A DNA stretch of 64,000 nucleotides. Source: CAVQCJ01 sp963711005 (GTDB taxonomy: Bacteria; Actinomycetota; Actinomycetes; Prado026). Below, one piece after another: positions 43,776 through 55,095 of this stretch. The DNA lies in contig CAVQCJ010000006.1 in NCBI GenBank assembly GCA_963711005.1, positions 124,001 to 188,000 of the forward strand, read 5' to 3'. Position numbers and translations under genes: made by a program. How positions within the stretch are numbered: the stretch's first letter is position 1; each line of letters starts with the position of its first letter. The notes under the pieces are model-generated. The model was not told where the DNA came from. It made no database searches and saw only the letters and a list, made by a program, of their open reading frames with translations.

Positions 43776-44210
43776 ATGCCCGTCGAACAGGCCCGGCGCA
43801 GTCCGGGTGCACCGGTGCCTGCTGCCTGCCACGAGCTGCTCGAGGTCGCCCGGCACGGGTTGGCCGAGGCCACCACGGCCCGGACCGCCGCCGAGCGCTA
43901 TGCCGCCGCGCACCTGGCGGCCCTGCGCGCCGCGGCTGCGGTGCTGGCCTGCCGGGTCCGTCCGGGCAGTGGCCGGCGCGGACCGCGCAGCGTCTGGGTG
44001 GTGCTGCCGGAAGTGGCGCCGGAGCTGGGGGAGTGGGCCGCGTTCTTCGCGGCCGGCGCCGGCAAACGGGCCGCCGCCGAGGCCGGCCTGCCGAGCGCGG
44101 TGACCGTCCGCGAGGCCGACGACCTCCTGCGCGACGCCGCCTCGTTCCTGGCCCTCGTCGAGGCCACGCTGGGCCTGCCGCACCAGTCCGCCTTCCCGCT
44201 CGTCGGCTGA
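43776..44210 (+). CDS. SAV_6107-family HEPN protein
   Basis: 144 residues, almost entirely helical: CHELLEVARHGLAEATTARTAAERYAAAHLAALRAAAAVLAC, then LPEVAPELGEWAAFFAAGAGKRAAAEAGL. The family is defined by this HEPN-like helical bundle; I see no canonical RNase Rx4-6H. GAGAGGGG is about 6 nt before the ATG. It sits between DUF6504 and dnaE2 and should be co-induced. Confidence 0.8.
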   Translation: MPVEQARRSPGAPVPAACHELLEVARHGLAEATTARTAAERYAAAHLAALRAAAAVLACRVRPGSGRRGPRSVWVVLPEVAPELGEWAAFFAAGAGKRAAAEAGLPSAVTVREADDLLRDAASFLALVEATLGLPHQSAFPLVG

Positions 44211-44261
44211 TCCCGCGTCGTCCAGCGGCCGCGACCCTCACCCGCCACCGGCCAGCCGACC

Positions 44262-47200
44262 GTGCCCACCGACCCCTTCGCCCATCTGCACGTCGCCTCC
44301 GGGTACTCGCTGCGCTACGGCGCCAGCCATCCGCGAGGCTCTGGTGACGCGTGCGGCCGAGCACGGTCAGGAGGTGCTCGCCCTGACCGACCGCGACGGT
44401 CTCTACGGCGCGGTGAAGTTCGCGAAGGCCTGCATCACGGCCGGGGTGCACCCCGTCCTCGGGGTCGACCTCGCCTTGGCCCCGAGCGGTGCGCTCGACG
44501 GGCTGGGTCCGTCCGGCCCGGCGTCGGCCAGGTCGGGCGGGCGCGGCGGCTCCGGAGCAGGAGCCCGCCGGACACCCGTGCGCGGCGGCAGCTCGGTCGA
44601 CCCCCGGCATGCCAGGGTGCTCGTCCTCGCCCGGGGGAAGGCCGGCTGGGCCGCCCTCAACCGGCTGGTCTCGGCGACCCATCTCGGGGGTGAGCGCGGC
44701 CGGCCGGTCGCGACGGTCGCCCAGGTCGCCGAGCACGCGGCCGGTGGCGACCTGACGATCCTGCTCGGTCCCTCCGGCGAGCTCGGGCGCGCGCTCGCGG
44801 TGCGTCGGCCCGACCTCGCCCGCGTGGTGCTGGACACCTGGCGTGCGGTGGTCGACCCGCGTCAGCTCGTCGTCGAGATCGTGTGCCACTACGGCACGGC
44901 CGACGGCGACCCCGCCGCCCTGTCGAGCGCGCTCGCCGCCCGCATGCTCGGCTTCGCCCGCGACCACGGCGTGACCGCGGTGCTCTCCAACGCCGTCCGG
45001 TACGCCGACCGCGACCAGGCCGTCACCGCCGACATCCTGGACGCCTCGCGCCGGCTGGTCGCGCTCGACCTGCGCCACGTCGACCGGCCCAACGCCGAGG
45101 GGCACCTGAAGTCCGGCCCGCAGATGGCCGAGGTCGCGGCCGAGGTGAGCCGTCTCGCCGGCGCCGGCGCCGGGTCGGGGACCGGGTCGGGCCGGGCGGC
45201 GTCCGACGTGCTGCTCGAAGCCACCCGGGTGCTCGCGCAGCGATGCGTCCTCGACCCGTACGCCGACCTCGGCCTGGGCTCGGTGTTCCTGCCCGAGCTG
45301 GAGGTCGTCGACCCGGCCGCCGCCACCGGTCCGGCCGGCCGGGCGCAGGCGTTGCTGCGGCAGCGCTGCGAGGACGGGCTCGGCCGACGGTACGGTCCGG
45401 CTCCCGGTCGGCGGGTCCTGGACCGTCTCGACGACGAGCTCGCCGTCGTCGCCCGGCTCGGCTACGCCACGTACTTCCTCACCGTCGCCGAGGTGGTCGA
45501 CCTCATCCGCTCCATGCAGGTCCGGGTCGCCGCCCGCGGCTCCGGCGCGGGCAGCCTGGTCAACTACCTGCTCGGCATCAGCGGGGTCGACCCGCTCGCG
45601 CACGGGTTGCTGATGGAACGGTTCCTGTCCCCGTTGCGGCAGGCGCTGCCGGACATCGACGTCGACGTCGAGTCCGCCCGCCGCAGCGAGGTGTACGAGC
45701 GGATCCTCGCAGCGCTTCGGCGGCGACCGGTGCGCGTGCGTGTCGATGATGGACACCTACCGGGTGCGGCACGCCGTCCGCGACGTCGGCGCAGCGCTCG
45801 GCCTGCCGCCCGGCGAGGTCGACGCGCTGGCCAAGGCGTTCCCGCACATCCGGGCCCGCGACGCCCGGGCCGCGCTCGCCGACCTGCCCGAGCTGCGGGC
45901 CAGTCGCATCGGCTCGTCCGGGCTGGACCGCATGTTCGCTCTCGTCGAGCGGCTGGACGGCCTGCCCCGGCACGTCGCGCTGCACCCGTGCGGGGTGCTG
46001 CTGTCCGACCGCACCCTGCTCGACCGCACCCCGGTCGAGGCGAGCTGGCTGGGGTTCCCGATGAGCCAGTTCGACAAGGACGACGTCGAGGACCTCGGTC
46101 TGCTCAAGCTCGACGTGCTGGGCATCCGCATGCAGTCGTCGATGGCCCAGGCGGTGCAGGAGGTCCAGCGGGTGGACGGCGTGCTGGTCGACCTCGACGC
46201 GATCCCGCTCGACGACGGGGCGACCTTCGAGCTGATCCGTTCGACGCACACGCTCGGCTGCTTCCAGATCGAGTCGCCCGGTCAGCGCGAGCTGGTCGGC
46301 AAGTTCGGCCCGGAGACCTTCGACGACCTGATCACCGACATCTCGCTGTTCCGGCCGGGTCCGGTCAAGTCCGACATGGTCACCCCGTTCCTGCGTGCCC
46401 GGCAGGGATGGGAACCGCCGCAGTACTTCCACCCCGACCTCGAGCCGGCACTGGCCGAGACCTACGGCGTGGTGGTGTTCCACGAGCAGGTGCTGAAGAT
46501 CCTGAACGTGATGACCGGCTGCACGCTGGCCGAGGCGGACGAGGTGCGCCGCTCGCTCGGCTCGCCGGACACCCAGCCCGAGGTCCGCGAGTGGTTCTAC
46601 CCGCGCGCGCTCGCACAGGGCTACCCGCTCGGCCTGGTCGAGAAGATCTGGTCGGTGCTGCGCGAGTTCGCCTCGTTCGGGTTCTGCAAGGCGCACGCGG
46701 CCGCGTTCGCGCTCCCGACGTACCACTCGGCCTGGCTCAAGGCGCACCACCCGGCGGCGTTCCTGGCCGGGGTGCTCACCCACGACCCCGGCATGTACCC
46801 CAAGCGGCTGATCCTCGACGACGCCCGCCAGCTCGGGATCAGCGTGCTGCCGCTGGACGTCAACGCCTCCGACGCGCAGTACCGGGTGGAGCGGGTCGGC
46901 CGTCACGACGAGCCGCCGCCGGGGATCCTCGGCAGCCCGCCGCGCCCGGCCCCCGAGCCGGGCAGCGGGCTGCCCGACGGCCGCGCCTACGGCATCCGGC
47001 TCGCGCTGTCCGACGTCAAGGGCATGAGCTCGGCCGAGGTCGCCCGGGTGGTCGCCGGCCGGCCGTACGCCACGCTGTCGGACTTCTGGCACCGGGCCCG
47101 GGTGTCGCGGCCGGTGGTCGAGCGGCTGGTCGTGGCCGGGGCGTTCGACTCGCTGTACGGCATCGGCTCACCGGTCCCGGTCCGGCGGCGCGGCCAGGTC

Positions 47201-48157
47201 ACCCGCCGCGACCTGCTGCTGCAGGTGGCGGACCTGGACCGGTGGGACCGTCCGGCCGGGCGCGGGTCCCGGGTCGTCGCCGGCGCCCGGGACGAGGTCG
47301 ACCCGCACGCCACGCCAGGGGCCGCCGTCGTCGCGGCCGCGGCCAGGCAGTCGCAGGCCCCGGCGCAGGTGCGCGCCCCGGACGTGCAGCTCGCACTCGA
47401 CCTGGGCCCGGAGGAGACCGGGGCCCGGTCCGGGCTGCCGGAGATGACCGGGGCGGAACGGGTCAGGGCCGAGCTCGACGTGCTCGGGCTGGACGCCAGC
47501 CGGCACGTCGTCGACTTCTACGACCCGGTGCTCGAGGTCCTGGGGGTGACCCGCTCGCGCGAGCTGCTGCGCAGCCGCAGCCAGTCCGAGGTGATGGTGG
47601 CCGGGGTGAAGGTCGCCACCCAGACCCCGCCGATCCGCTCCGGGCGGCGGGTCGTGTTCCTGACCCTCGACGACGCCACCGGCCCGGTCGACGCCACCTT
47701 CTTCGAGGACGCCCAGGGCCCTTACGCCGCAACGGTCTTCCACTCGTGGCTGCTGGTGGTCCGGGGCTACGTACGGCGGACGGGACCGCGGGGGGTCAGC
47801 GTGCGGGCCACCGGCGCGTGGGAGCTGTCCGCCCTGTTCGCCGCCTGGGAGAGCGGGGGACCGGACGCCGTGTGGGCGGTCGTGACCGCACCGGTGCCCG
47901 AGCTGGACGCCGCGGACCTGGATCGGGCGGTCGAGGGCGCGGCCGGGTCCCGCTCCACCCGTCCGGTCGTGGCGCCGGTGCCGGGGGGCGGCGACGGCAC
48001 CAGGGCGGGCGGCATGGGCCAGCGACGGGTCCTGGTGCACCCGAGCGGTTTCCGGATGTCCCCGTACGCCGATGTCGGCACCCCCGGCGAGGACGTCAAG
48101 AAGGGCACCCCGCCACGCAAGCTGTGGCACTCCAGCCCGGGCAGCTCGGGGGCATGA
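44262..48157 (+). CDS. dnaE2: Error-prone DNA polymerase III alpha subunit, two frameshifts
   Basis: About 1297 residues after repair. PHP domain at the N-terminus (FAHLHVASGYSLRYGASHP, then EVLALTDRDGLYGAVKF); polymerase core with ARGSGAGSLVNYLLGI, the catalytic PDIDVDVE, KDDVEDLGLLKLDVLGI, LFRPGPVKSDMV, FHEQVLKILN and FGFCKAHAAAFA; C-terminal OB fold (EVMVAGVKVATQTPPI). An extra C at 44334 (CCGGAG read as CCGCGAG) and another at 45708 (CTGCAG read as CTCGCAG) break the frame. It performs mutagenic translesion synthesis under LexA control. Confidence 0.92.
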
Positions 48158-48200
48158 TGACCGGCATGCCGTCGACGGGTGCGTTGAGGACGGGCGGGCT

Positions 48201-49460
48201 GTGAGCCGCAGCCAGCTGCACCGCCCGGGCGAGCCGCAGCGCGGGCAGGGCGACGACACCGGGTGCACCGTCCTGCACGTCGACATGGACGCGTTCTACG
48301 CGTCCGTGTCGCTGCTCGACCGGCCCGACCTGCGGGGCACGCCGGTGATCGTCGGCGGTGGTGGCAACCGCGGCGTCGTGCTGTCCGCCACCTACGAGGC
48401 GCGCCGGTTCGGCGTGCACTCGGCGATGCCCATGACCAGGGCCAGGCGGATGTGCCCGCAGGCCACGGTGATCGAGCCCGACCACGCCCGCTACTCCCGG
48501 GTCTCCGCCGGAGTCATGGAGATCTTCCGCGACATCACCCCGATGGTCGAGCCGCTGTCGCTGGACGAGGCCTTCCTCGACGTGGCCGGAGCCGTGCGCC
48601 GGCTCGGTCCGCCGACGGCGATCGGCGAGCTGATCCGCGCCCGGGTCTACGACGAGCAGGGGATCACCTGCTCGGTCGGGGTGGCGACGACCAAGTTCGT
48701 CGCGAAGCTCGCGTCGACCAGGGCCAAGCCGGACGGCCTGCTGGTCGTCCCGCAGCAGCACGTCGTCGAGTTCCTGCACCCGTTGCCGGTCGGGGCGCTG
48801 TGGGGGGTCGGGCAGCGGACCGAGGAACAGCTGACCCGGCTCGGTCTGCGCACGGTCGGCGACCTCGCCCAGACCCCGGTCGCGACGCTCGAGCGGGCCC
48901 TCGGGACGGCGGCCGGCCGGCACCTGGCCGACCTGGCCTGGGGGCGGGACCCGCGGTCGGTGGTCCCGCACGAGCCGGACAAGTCCATCGGCGCCGAGGA
49001 GACCTTCGGGACCGACGTCGACGACCCGCAGGTGGTCCGGCGCGAGCTGCTGCGGCTGTCCGAGCGGGTCGGGTCCCGGCTGCGTGCCCAGGGCTACCGC
49101 GGACGGACGGTGTCGATCAAGGTCCGCTTCGCCGACTTCACGACGATCACCCGTTCCCGGACGCTGCGCGACCCCACCGACGTGAGCCGGGAGATCTACT
49201 CGACGGCGCTGGGCCTGTACGAGGCCCTGGGTCTGGACCGGGCCAGGCTGCGGCTCGTCGGGGTCCGGGTCGAGGGTCTCCTGGACTCCGGCGCCGCCGA
49301 GGAGCAGCTGATCCTGGGCGCCCCGGAGCACGGCTGGCGGGAGGCGGACGCCGCTGTCGACCGGGCCGCCCGGCGGTTCGGCCGTGGCGCGGTGCGCCCG
49401 GCGGCCCTGGTCCGGCGGAACTCCGACGACACTGTTCACCGGGCAGGCGCCGGACCGTGA
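48201..49460 (+). CDS. dinB: DNA polymerase IV (Y family)
   Basis: 419 residues. Catalytic carboxylates in HVDMDAFYASV and LSLDEAFLDV, steric-gate neighbourhood intact, finger YEARRFGVHSAMPM, helix-hairpin-helix LWGVGQRTEEQLTRLGLRTVGDLAQ, and a little-finger domain ending LILGAPEHGW. The GTG at 48201 is 43 nt after the dnaE2 stop, so it probably shares the SOS transcript. It bypasses lesions during replication stress. Confidence 0.92.
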   Translation: MSRSQLHRPGEPQRGQGDDTGCTVLHVDMDAFYASVSLLDRPDLRGTPVIVGGGGNRGVVLSATYEARRFGVHSAMPMTRARRMCPQATVIEPDHARYSRVSAGVMEIFRDITPMVEPLSLDEAFLDVAGAVRRLGPPTAIGELIRARVYDEQGITCSVGVATTKFVAKLASTRAKPDGLLVVPQQHVVEFLHPLPVGALWGVGQRTEEQLTRLGLRTVGDLAQTPVATLERALGTAAGRHLADLAWGRDPRSVVPHEPDKSIGAEETFGTDVDDPQVVRRELLRLSERVGSRLRAQGYRGRTVSIKVRFADFTTITRSRTLRDPTDVSREIYSTALGLYEALGLDRARLRLVGVRVEGLLDSGAAEEQLILGAPEHGWREADAAVDRAARRFGRGAVRPAALVRRNSDDTVHRAGAGP

Positions 49461-49562
49461 CCGTGACGTTTCCTTCAGTCGGGTTTCCCCGGAACCGATG
49501 CCTGCTTATGCTGGTCGGGTCGACACCGGTCACCGGGGGGTGACCACCCGCTAGGAGGAGTC

Positions 49563-49967
49563 GTGCCGCTCTCCGAGCACGAGCAGCGTCTGCTCGAGCA
49601 GATGGAGCGGGCGCTGTACGCCGAGGACCCGAAGTTCGCATCCGCGCTCCGGGGCCACGACCTGCGCGGCCGCTACCGCCGTCGTGCCGTGCTGGGCGGG
49701 TTCGGTGTCGTCGTCGGCCTCGCGCTGCTGCCGGTGGGCATCGCCAGCCAGGCCGTCCTGCTGAGCGTCCTCGGCTTCCTGGTGATGCTCGGCTCGGCCT
49801 TCTTTGCCGTCAGCTCGTGGCGGCGCGCCCCCGCGCCGGGCGACGCGATCGTGGCCCAGCCGTCGGGCCGGCGCGGCCGCAAGAACAAGTCCAAGGCTCC
49901 GAAGCCGAAGATGATGGACCGCCTCGAGGAGCGCTGGCGTCGTCGTCGCGAGGGCGACGGCCGCTGA
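49563..49967 (+). CDS. DUF3040 membrane protein
   Basis: 134 residues starting MPLSEHEQRLLEQMERALYAEDPKFASALR, the family hallmark. Two helices (about residues 45-83) sit in the membrane and a long Lys/Arg tail follows. AGGAGG is 4-5 nt before the GTG. DUF3040 proteins occur next to division clusters in many actinobacteria; function unknown. It converges on the transglutaminase gene with a 15-bp gap. Confidence 0.88.
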   Translation: MPLSEHEQRLLEQMERALYAEDPKFASALRGHDLRGRYRRRAVLGGFGVVVGLALLPVGIASQAVLLSVLGFLVMLGSAFFAVSSWRRAPAPGDAIVAQPSGRRGRKNKSKAPKPKMMDRLEERWRRRREGDGR

Positions 49968-49982
49968 GCCACCGCCGACGGG

Positions 49983-52370
49983 TCAGCCGTCGGCCGCCAC
50001 CCCGCGTCGGGTGAACGGACGCCGCACCAGGTCGCGCAGCCGCGCACCGAGATCGTCGGTCCAGTCCAGGACGTCGGCGAACCGCTCGGACACCCCGGCG
50101 AGCACGGACACCGGGATGAACCGCGCCCGCCACCGCTCGCGGCGCGAAGCCTGCGCCTCCATGGCCTGCGCCACGACTCGCGCGTCGGCGGCCGGGTCGC
50201 TGCCCGCGAGCACGTCGGCGTCGGTCCGCGCGTACCGCGACCGTTCGACGGCGCGGGCCAGCCGGTGCGCGGCCGCCGACACCTGGTCGCCGACGCCCGA
50301 CGCGGTGATCCAGTCGGCGGTTCGGCGCGGGGTCCTGGCGACCGGCCACGGGTCGTGCAGGTCGCGCGCGGTGTCGGCGAGCTCGAGCCAGGCCAGTCGC
50401 ACCGTCTCCCGCGCCGTGACCACGTCCACGGCCCGACCCGGACGCAGCCGACTCCGACGGCGCACCACCCGGGCCGCGGCCGGCAGCAGCATCACCACGA
50501 GGGCGATCGCGCCGAGCAGCAAGGCCCAGGGGAACGTCGCCGGCTCGACCGTGGCGGTCGGGGACTTCGGCTCGAACGGGTTCCTCGGAACGTCACCCCC
50601 CGTGCCGCGGTCGAAGCCCTCGTGGCGCTTGTCGAAGGGGACCGCCCCGTTGGTCTGCCCGCGGTCGGACAGGGTCGAGTTGACACCGTTGCGTCCGGGC
50701 GCCCACGCCGGCTGCACCACTCCGGCCGGCGCCGACGCGGTGGGTTCGAAGCGCACCCAGCCGATCCCGAAGAAGTACACCTCGGGCCAGGCGTGCGCGT
50801 TGTGGTTGCTGACCGACCGCAGCCCCTTGCTGTCCGGGGCCGAGCCCGGCGTGAAGCCGACCTCGATCCGCGTCGGCAGGTGTGCCTGTCGCGCCATGAC
50901 GGCGAACGCGCCGGCGAACTGCTGGCAGAAGCCTTGCCGGTTCGTGAGGAACGAGACCAGCGGGTTGCCGGTGAACACCGGTGTCGTCGAGTACTTGAAA
51001 TGGTTGACCGGGTCGAGGAAGAACGCCTGCAGCGCCAGCGCCTTGTCGTAGGCCGTGGTCTTGCCGCGGGTGATCTTCGTGGTCAGGTCGAGCACCGACG
51101 TCGGGATGTTGTCCGGGAGCTGCGTGTACGCGTCCTGGAGGTCCGGCGCCGGCGGGCCCGCCGCCCTCAGCTCGGCGGCGGTCGGTTCGAGGTGACGGCT
51201 CTGCACGGTGTACGTCTGGCCGCGGGTGGTGCTGGCGCCGGTGCTGAAGACGTCCATGGTGGTGGCGTCGTACGCCCATCGTCCGTCAAGCCCGTCGATC
51301 GACCCGCCCGGGTAGGTGACCGGCAGCCAGTCCTGGTTCAGTCCCAGGATGCGGACGGTCGTGCTCACCTCGTTGCCCGCGACGGTGGGCGAGGAGGTGG
51401 GTAGCTGCCGGACGTCGCCCGCGGCCCGCTGCTCGGCGGGCACCCATTTCTTGCCGTCGAAGCTGTCGAGCGTGATGACGCGGAAGTAGTCGGGGTCGCT
51501 GTCGGTGGTGGTGTACTTCATCAACGTGACCTCGGACTTGCGGGTGAGGAAGCCACCCAGCTCGTCGACCGGGTTCAGGGCGGAGACGGGGCCGCCCGAA
51601 CCGCTCCCGGTCACGCCGCCGCCGCCGCTCGACTTGAACAGGCTGCTGCCCGCCCACGGCATGAGCGCGGGCAGGATCAGGGCCAGCCCGACCGCCGCGG
51701 CGCCGATCCGCCGCCCGACCACGCCGAGCGGTTCGGGCGGGGTGTGCGTGAGCGGGTCGTCGTCCTTGGTCGAGCGCCGTCCCAGGGCTCGGCCCCACCC
51801 GGCCAGCCTTTCGCGCCCTTCGGCGAGCATCAGGGCGAGCCAGCCGATGGCCGCGGCGACGAAGAGCAGCACGGGCACGCCGCCGCGGACCACCGTGAGC
51901 GGGACCGCGTACAGCAGCAGCAGCGGTACCCCGGCCATCGCGGCCGAGCGGTAGGTCACCGCAAGCGTGTCCACCACCACCGCGACCATCCCCGCCCCGG
52001 CCGCGGCGATCAGGACCAGGCCCGGGTCGGTCGGCGCCGGGGTGGCGTACTTGCGCATGCCCTCGAACCCGGACCGGACCAGGTCGTCGAGCACCCGCAG
52101 CGCACCGGGTCCGGGGATGAGGCCGAGGACGGCGACGTCGCGGGCGTTCAGCCACGTCACCGTGACGATCACGGCGGCCAGGCCGAGCAGCGGGACGACG
52201 AGCCGCGGCAGCCCGAGCCGCCGTCCGAGGCCGCACCCCACCGCGCCGGCGGCGATCGACGCGACGACCGGCCAGAACCAGTTGCCGTCCTGGAACGTGC
52301 TCGACAGCGACAGCGCCGCCAGCAACGTGGCCAGCGCGGCGACGAACGTCAGCCGCGGCCTGGCGCTCAC
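49983..52370 (-). CDS. Membrane transglutaminase-like protein (TgpA-type, DUF3488)
   Basis: 795 residues. Six to seven N-terminal helices, a large extracytoplasmic transglutaminase-like domain, one further helix (~residues 640-660, FPWALLLGAIALVVMLLPAAA) and a C-terminal cytoplasmic DUF4129-like segment. The catalytic Cys is in QGFCQQFAGAFAVMARQ and the His in NHNAHAWPEVYF. GTGA overlap with the upstream DUF58 gene. With MoxR and DUF58 it forms a widespread trio thought to act in envelope protein assembly. Confidence 0.9.
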   Translation of the reverse strand: MSARPRLTFVAALATLLAALSLSSTFQDGNWFWPVVASIAAGAVGCGLGRRLGLPRLVVPLLGLAAVIVTVTWLNARDVAVLGLIPGPGALRVLDDLVRSGFEGMRKYATPAPTDPGLVLIAAAGAGMVAVVVDTLAVTYRSAAMAGVPLLLLYAVPLTVVRGGVPVLLFVAAAIGWLALMLAEGRERLAGWGRALGRRSTKDDDPLTHTPPEPLGVVGRRIGAAAVGLALILPALMPWAGSSLFKSSGGGGVTGSGSGGPVSALNPVDELGGFLTRKSEVTLMKYTTTDSDPDYFRVITLDSFDGKKWVPAEQRAAGDVRQLPTSSPTVAGNEVSTTVRILGLNQDWLPVTYPGGSIDGLDGRWAYDATTMDVFSTGASTTRGQTYTVQSRHLEPTAAELRAAGPPAPDLQDAYTQLPDNIPTSVLDLTTKITRGKTTAYDKALALQAFFLDPVNHFKYSTTPVFTGNPLVSFLTNRQGFCQQFAGAFAVMARQAHLPTRIEVGFTPGSAPDSKGLRSVSNHNAHAWPEVYFFGIGWVRFEPTASAPAGVVQPAWAPGRNGVNSTLSDRGQTNGAVPFDKRHEGFDRGTGGDVPRNPFEPKSPTATVEPATFPWALLLGAIALVVMLLPAAARVVRRRSRLRPGRAVDVVTARETVRLAWLELADTARDLHDPWPVARTPRRTADWITASGVGDQVSAAAHRLARAVERSRYARTDADVLAGSDPAADARVVAQAMEAQASRRERWRARFIPVSVLAGVSERFADVLDWTDDLGARLRDLVRRPFTRRGVAADG

Positions 52371-53692
52371 GGCGCGGCCGCCCAGGTCGGCGTGCCCGGC
52401 GCCGCGCCGCTGCCGTCGGCGCCGACGCCGAGGGTGAACGAGACCGGCGAGCTGGCGACGTACGGCCACACGTCGGCCAGGCGCTGGCCTGCAGCGAGCG
52501 TCACGACCCGCCAGCCGGCCCCGCGCAGCACGGCGACCGGGCCGGACTGGTCGGCCTGCGGGGCGCGGTCCCGCGCGGCGGCGGACCGCCAGCTCTCCAC
52601 GTCGAGCGCGACGGCGAGCACCGATCCCGCACCGTGCCGGTAACGCACGAGCTCCGCAGCCTCGTCGACGGTCAGCGCGCCGAGCACGGCGACCGTGAGG
52701 CCCTCCCCGGCGGCGCGCAGCACCGGCCCGGCCAGCTGCAGCGAGCGGTTGGTCGAGGGCTCGACGACGGCGAGCGCGTCCAGCAACGAGTCCTCCTGCT
52801 CTCCGCGCTGGTCCGTGACCGACGCGGTGATCCGCCGTCCTCCGTCGGTGACGAGGTCGAGGGAGAACCCGGACCGGCCCAGGTGCACCCCGAGCGACGC
52901 GGCGGCCGACACGGCGACCTCGAACGAGGAGGCCGGACCGTCGCCGCGGTGCGCCTGGGCACGGGTGTCCAGCAGCAGCAGGCCGCGGCTCTCCCACGGC
53001 TGCTCCTCGCGACGGACCATCAGCTCGCCCCGGTGCGCGGTCGAGCGCCAGTGGATGCGACGCAGGTCGTCCCCGCGCCGGTAGTCGCGGGTGACGACGT
53101 CGTCCTCGCCGGCCGACGCGATCGACCGCGCCTTCGACTCGCCGCTGCCCGCCCAGTCGCCCCCGAGCGGTAGGGCGGGCAGCTTCTCCACGAGCGGGGT
53201 GACGACGAACGCGTCGGTGTTCGTGAACGACCGCACCAGCTCGCACATCCCGAACGGGTCGGTCAGCCGGATCGACAACGGGCCCAGCGCGAAGCGGCCG
53301 CGAGCCTCCGAGCGCAACGCGTACGCGACGTCGCGGGTGCCGCGGGGCTCGACGCGGTCCAGCACGAACCTCGGGCGCGCCCCGAGCACGTACGGGATGC
53401 GGTCCTCCAGCAGCAGCAGACCGGTCGGCAGCCGCGAGACGTTCTCGAGCCGCAGCACGACGCGCGCGTCGCTGCCGACCGGCGCCCTGGCCGGCTCGAG
53501 CCGTCGCGATGACGCGATGCGGTAGCGGGTGCGCGACACGACGACGGCGCTGACCAGGGGGAGCGCGGCGACCAGCACCGCGATCCGCAGGAGGTCCCGC
53601 TGCCCGAACAGCAGCGCGCACAACGCGGACGCGCCTCCTGCCCCCAGGAAGCATCGTCCTCGAGTGGTGAGCCCGCGCAGGGCCTGCCGCAT
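52367..53692 (-). CDS. DUF58 domain protein
   Basis: 441 residues. Two N-terminal helices (ASALCALLFG, LRIAVLVAALPLVSAVVV) are followed by a beta-sandwich and the DUF58 core with the VWA-like TRDYRRGDDLRRIHWRSTAHRGELMVRREEQ stretch. The ATG at 53692 was chosen over the open frame to 53776 because typical members begin shortly before the helices. It follows moxR by 22 nt and overlaps the transglutaminase start. Confidence 0.9.
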   Translation of the reverse strand: MRQALRGLTTRGRCFLGAGGASALCALLFGQRDLLRIAVLVAALPLVSAVVVSRTRYRIASSRRLEPARAPVGSDARVVLRLENVSRLPTGLLLLEDRIPYVLGARPRFVLDRVEPRGTRDVAYALRSEARGRFALGPLSIRLTDPFGMCELVRSFTNTDAFVVTPLVEKLPALPLGGDWAGSGESKARSIASAGEDDVVTRDYRRGDDLRRIHWRSTAHRGELMVRREEQPWESRGLLLLDTRAQAHRGDGPASSFEVAVSAAASLGVHLGRSGFSLDLVTDGGRRITASVTDQRGEQEDSLLDALAVVEPSTNRSLQLAGPVLRAAGEGLTVAVLGALTVDEAAELVRYRHGAGSVLAVALDVESWRSAAARDRAPQADQSGPVAVLRGAGWRVVTLAAGQRLADVWPYVASSPVSFTLGVGADGSGAAPGTPTWAAAP

Positions 53693-53714
53693 GCCGCCGC
53701 CTCGCCCGGGCGCC

Positions 53715-54698
<984 letters not shown>

Positions 54699-55005
54699 GG
54701 AGAACATGAGAACACGGACGGGCCGGTCGTGGGCAGCCCACCACCGAACCCCGGTCACCGGCCGTCCTCCATGTTCCTCCACCGGATGTGCTGCGTGCCC
54801 CGGCCGCGGCCCCGGTTGAAGGAGCACGCCGGTCGCGGACCGGCTCACCCGCCGGTCCGGCGCCGGCGGCGCCCGGCAGGGCCCGGACGACGAGAGCCCG
54901 GACAGGGGACCGGCCGATCAGAGCGCTCCACCCGGCTCCACCGGGCTGACCTGCGCGAACGTGTGGACCGCGCCGTCGTGCCAGGAGAACAGGGGCGTTT
55001 CGGGG
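54699..55005. other. Intergenic region between moxR and the mraZ promoter
   Basis: About 300 bp without a gene I can support. A 6-bp inverted repeat, GTGGGC-A-GCCCAC (54729-54741), lies 30 bp upstream of moxR and could be an operator. Several GC-rich short palindromes around 54800-54880 have no other recognisable feature. Confidence 0.5.
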
Positions 55006-55033
55006 TTGACGGTGGAGTGTTGTGGAGTACTGT
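55006..55033 (+). promoter_or_regulatory. Promoter of the mraZ/dcw operon
   Basis: TTGACG (55006-55011) and TACTGT (55028-55033) with a 16-nt spacer, overlapped by the MraZ boxes. Transcription would start near 55040, about 55 nt before the mraZ GTG. Confidence 0.65.
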
Positions 55034-55047
55034 GGCGCCCACTGGAG
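55013..55047 (+). promoter_or_regulatory. MraZ operator: four direct repeats at 10-bp spacing
   Basis: TGGAG at 55013, 55023 and 55043 and TGGCG at 55033 repeat with exact 10-bp periodicity, like the TGGGN-N5 box arrays bound by MraZ multimers. They begin inside the promoter spacer and end past the expected start site, so MraZ should repress its own operon. Confidence 0.85.
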
Positions 55048-55095
55048 CCGAGGGGTCCGACGAGGGGTCCACGTGGCGGGTCGGGAGGTGGCGGC

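Noticed and set aside
44334..45708. Programmed +1 frameshifting in dnaE2
   Set aside because: No slippery codon pair or stop codon occurs at the shift sites, and the same insertions occur in unrelated genes.
49983..53654. A single 1223-codon minus-strand protein covering transglutaminase and upstream sequence
   Set aside because: The upstream 430 codons overlap the DUF58 gene out of frame and are low complexity; the transglutaminase starts at the GTGA overlap at 52370.
54961..55095. A longer MraZ beginning at 54961
   Set aside because: It would include the promoter and operator; GTG 55096 has a good ribosome-binding site and the family N-terminus.
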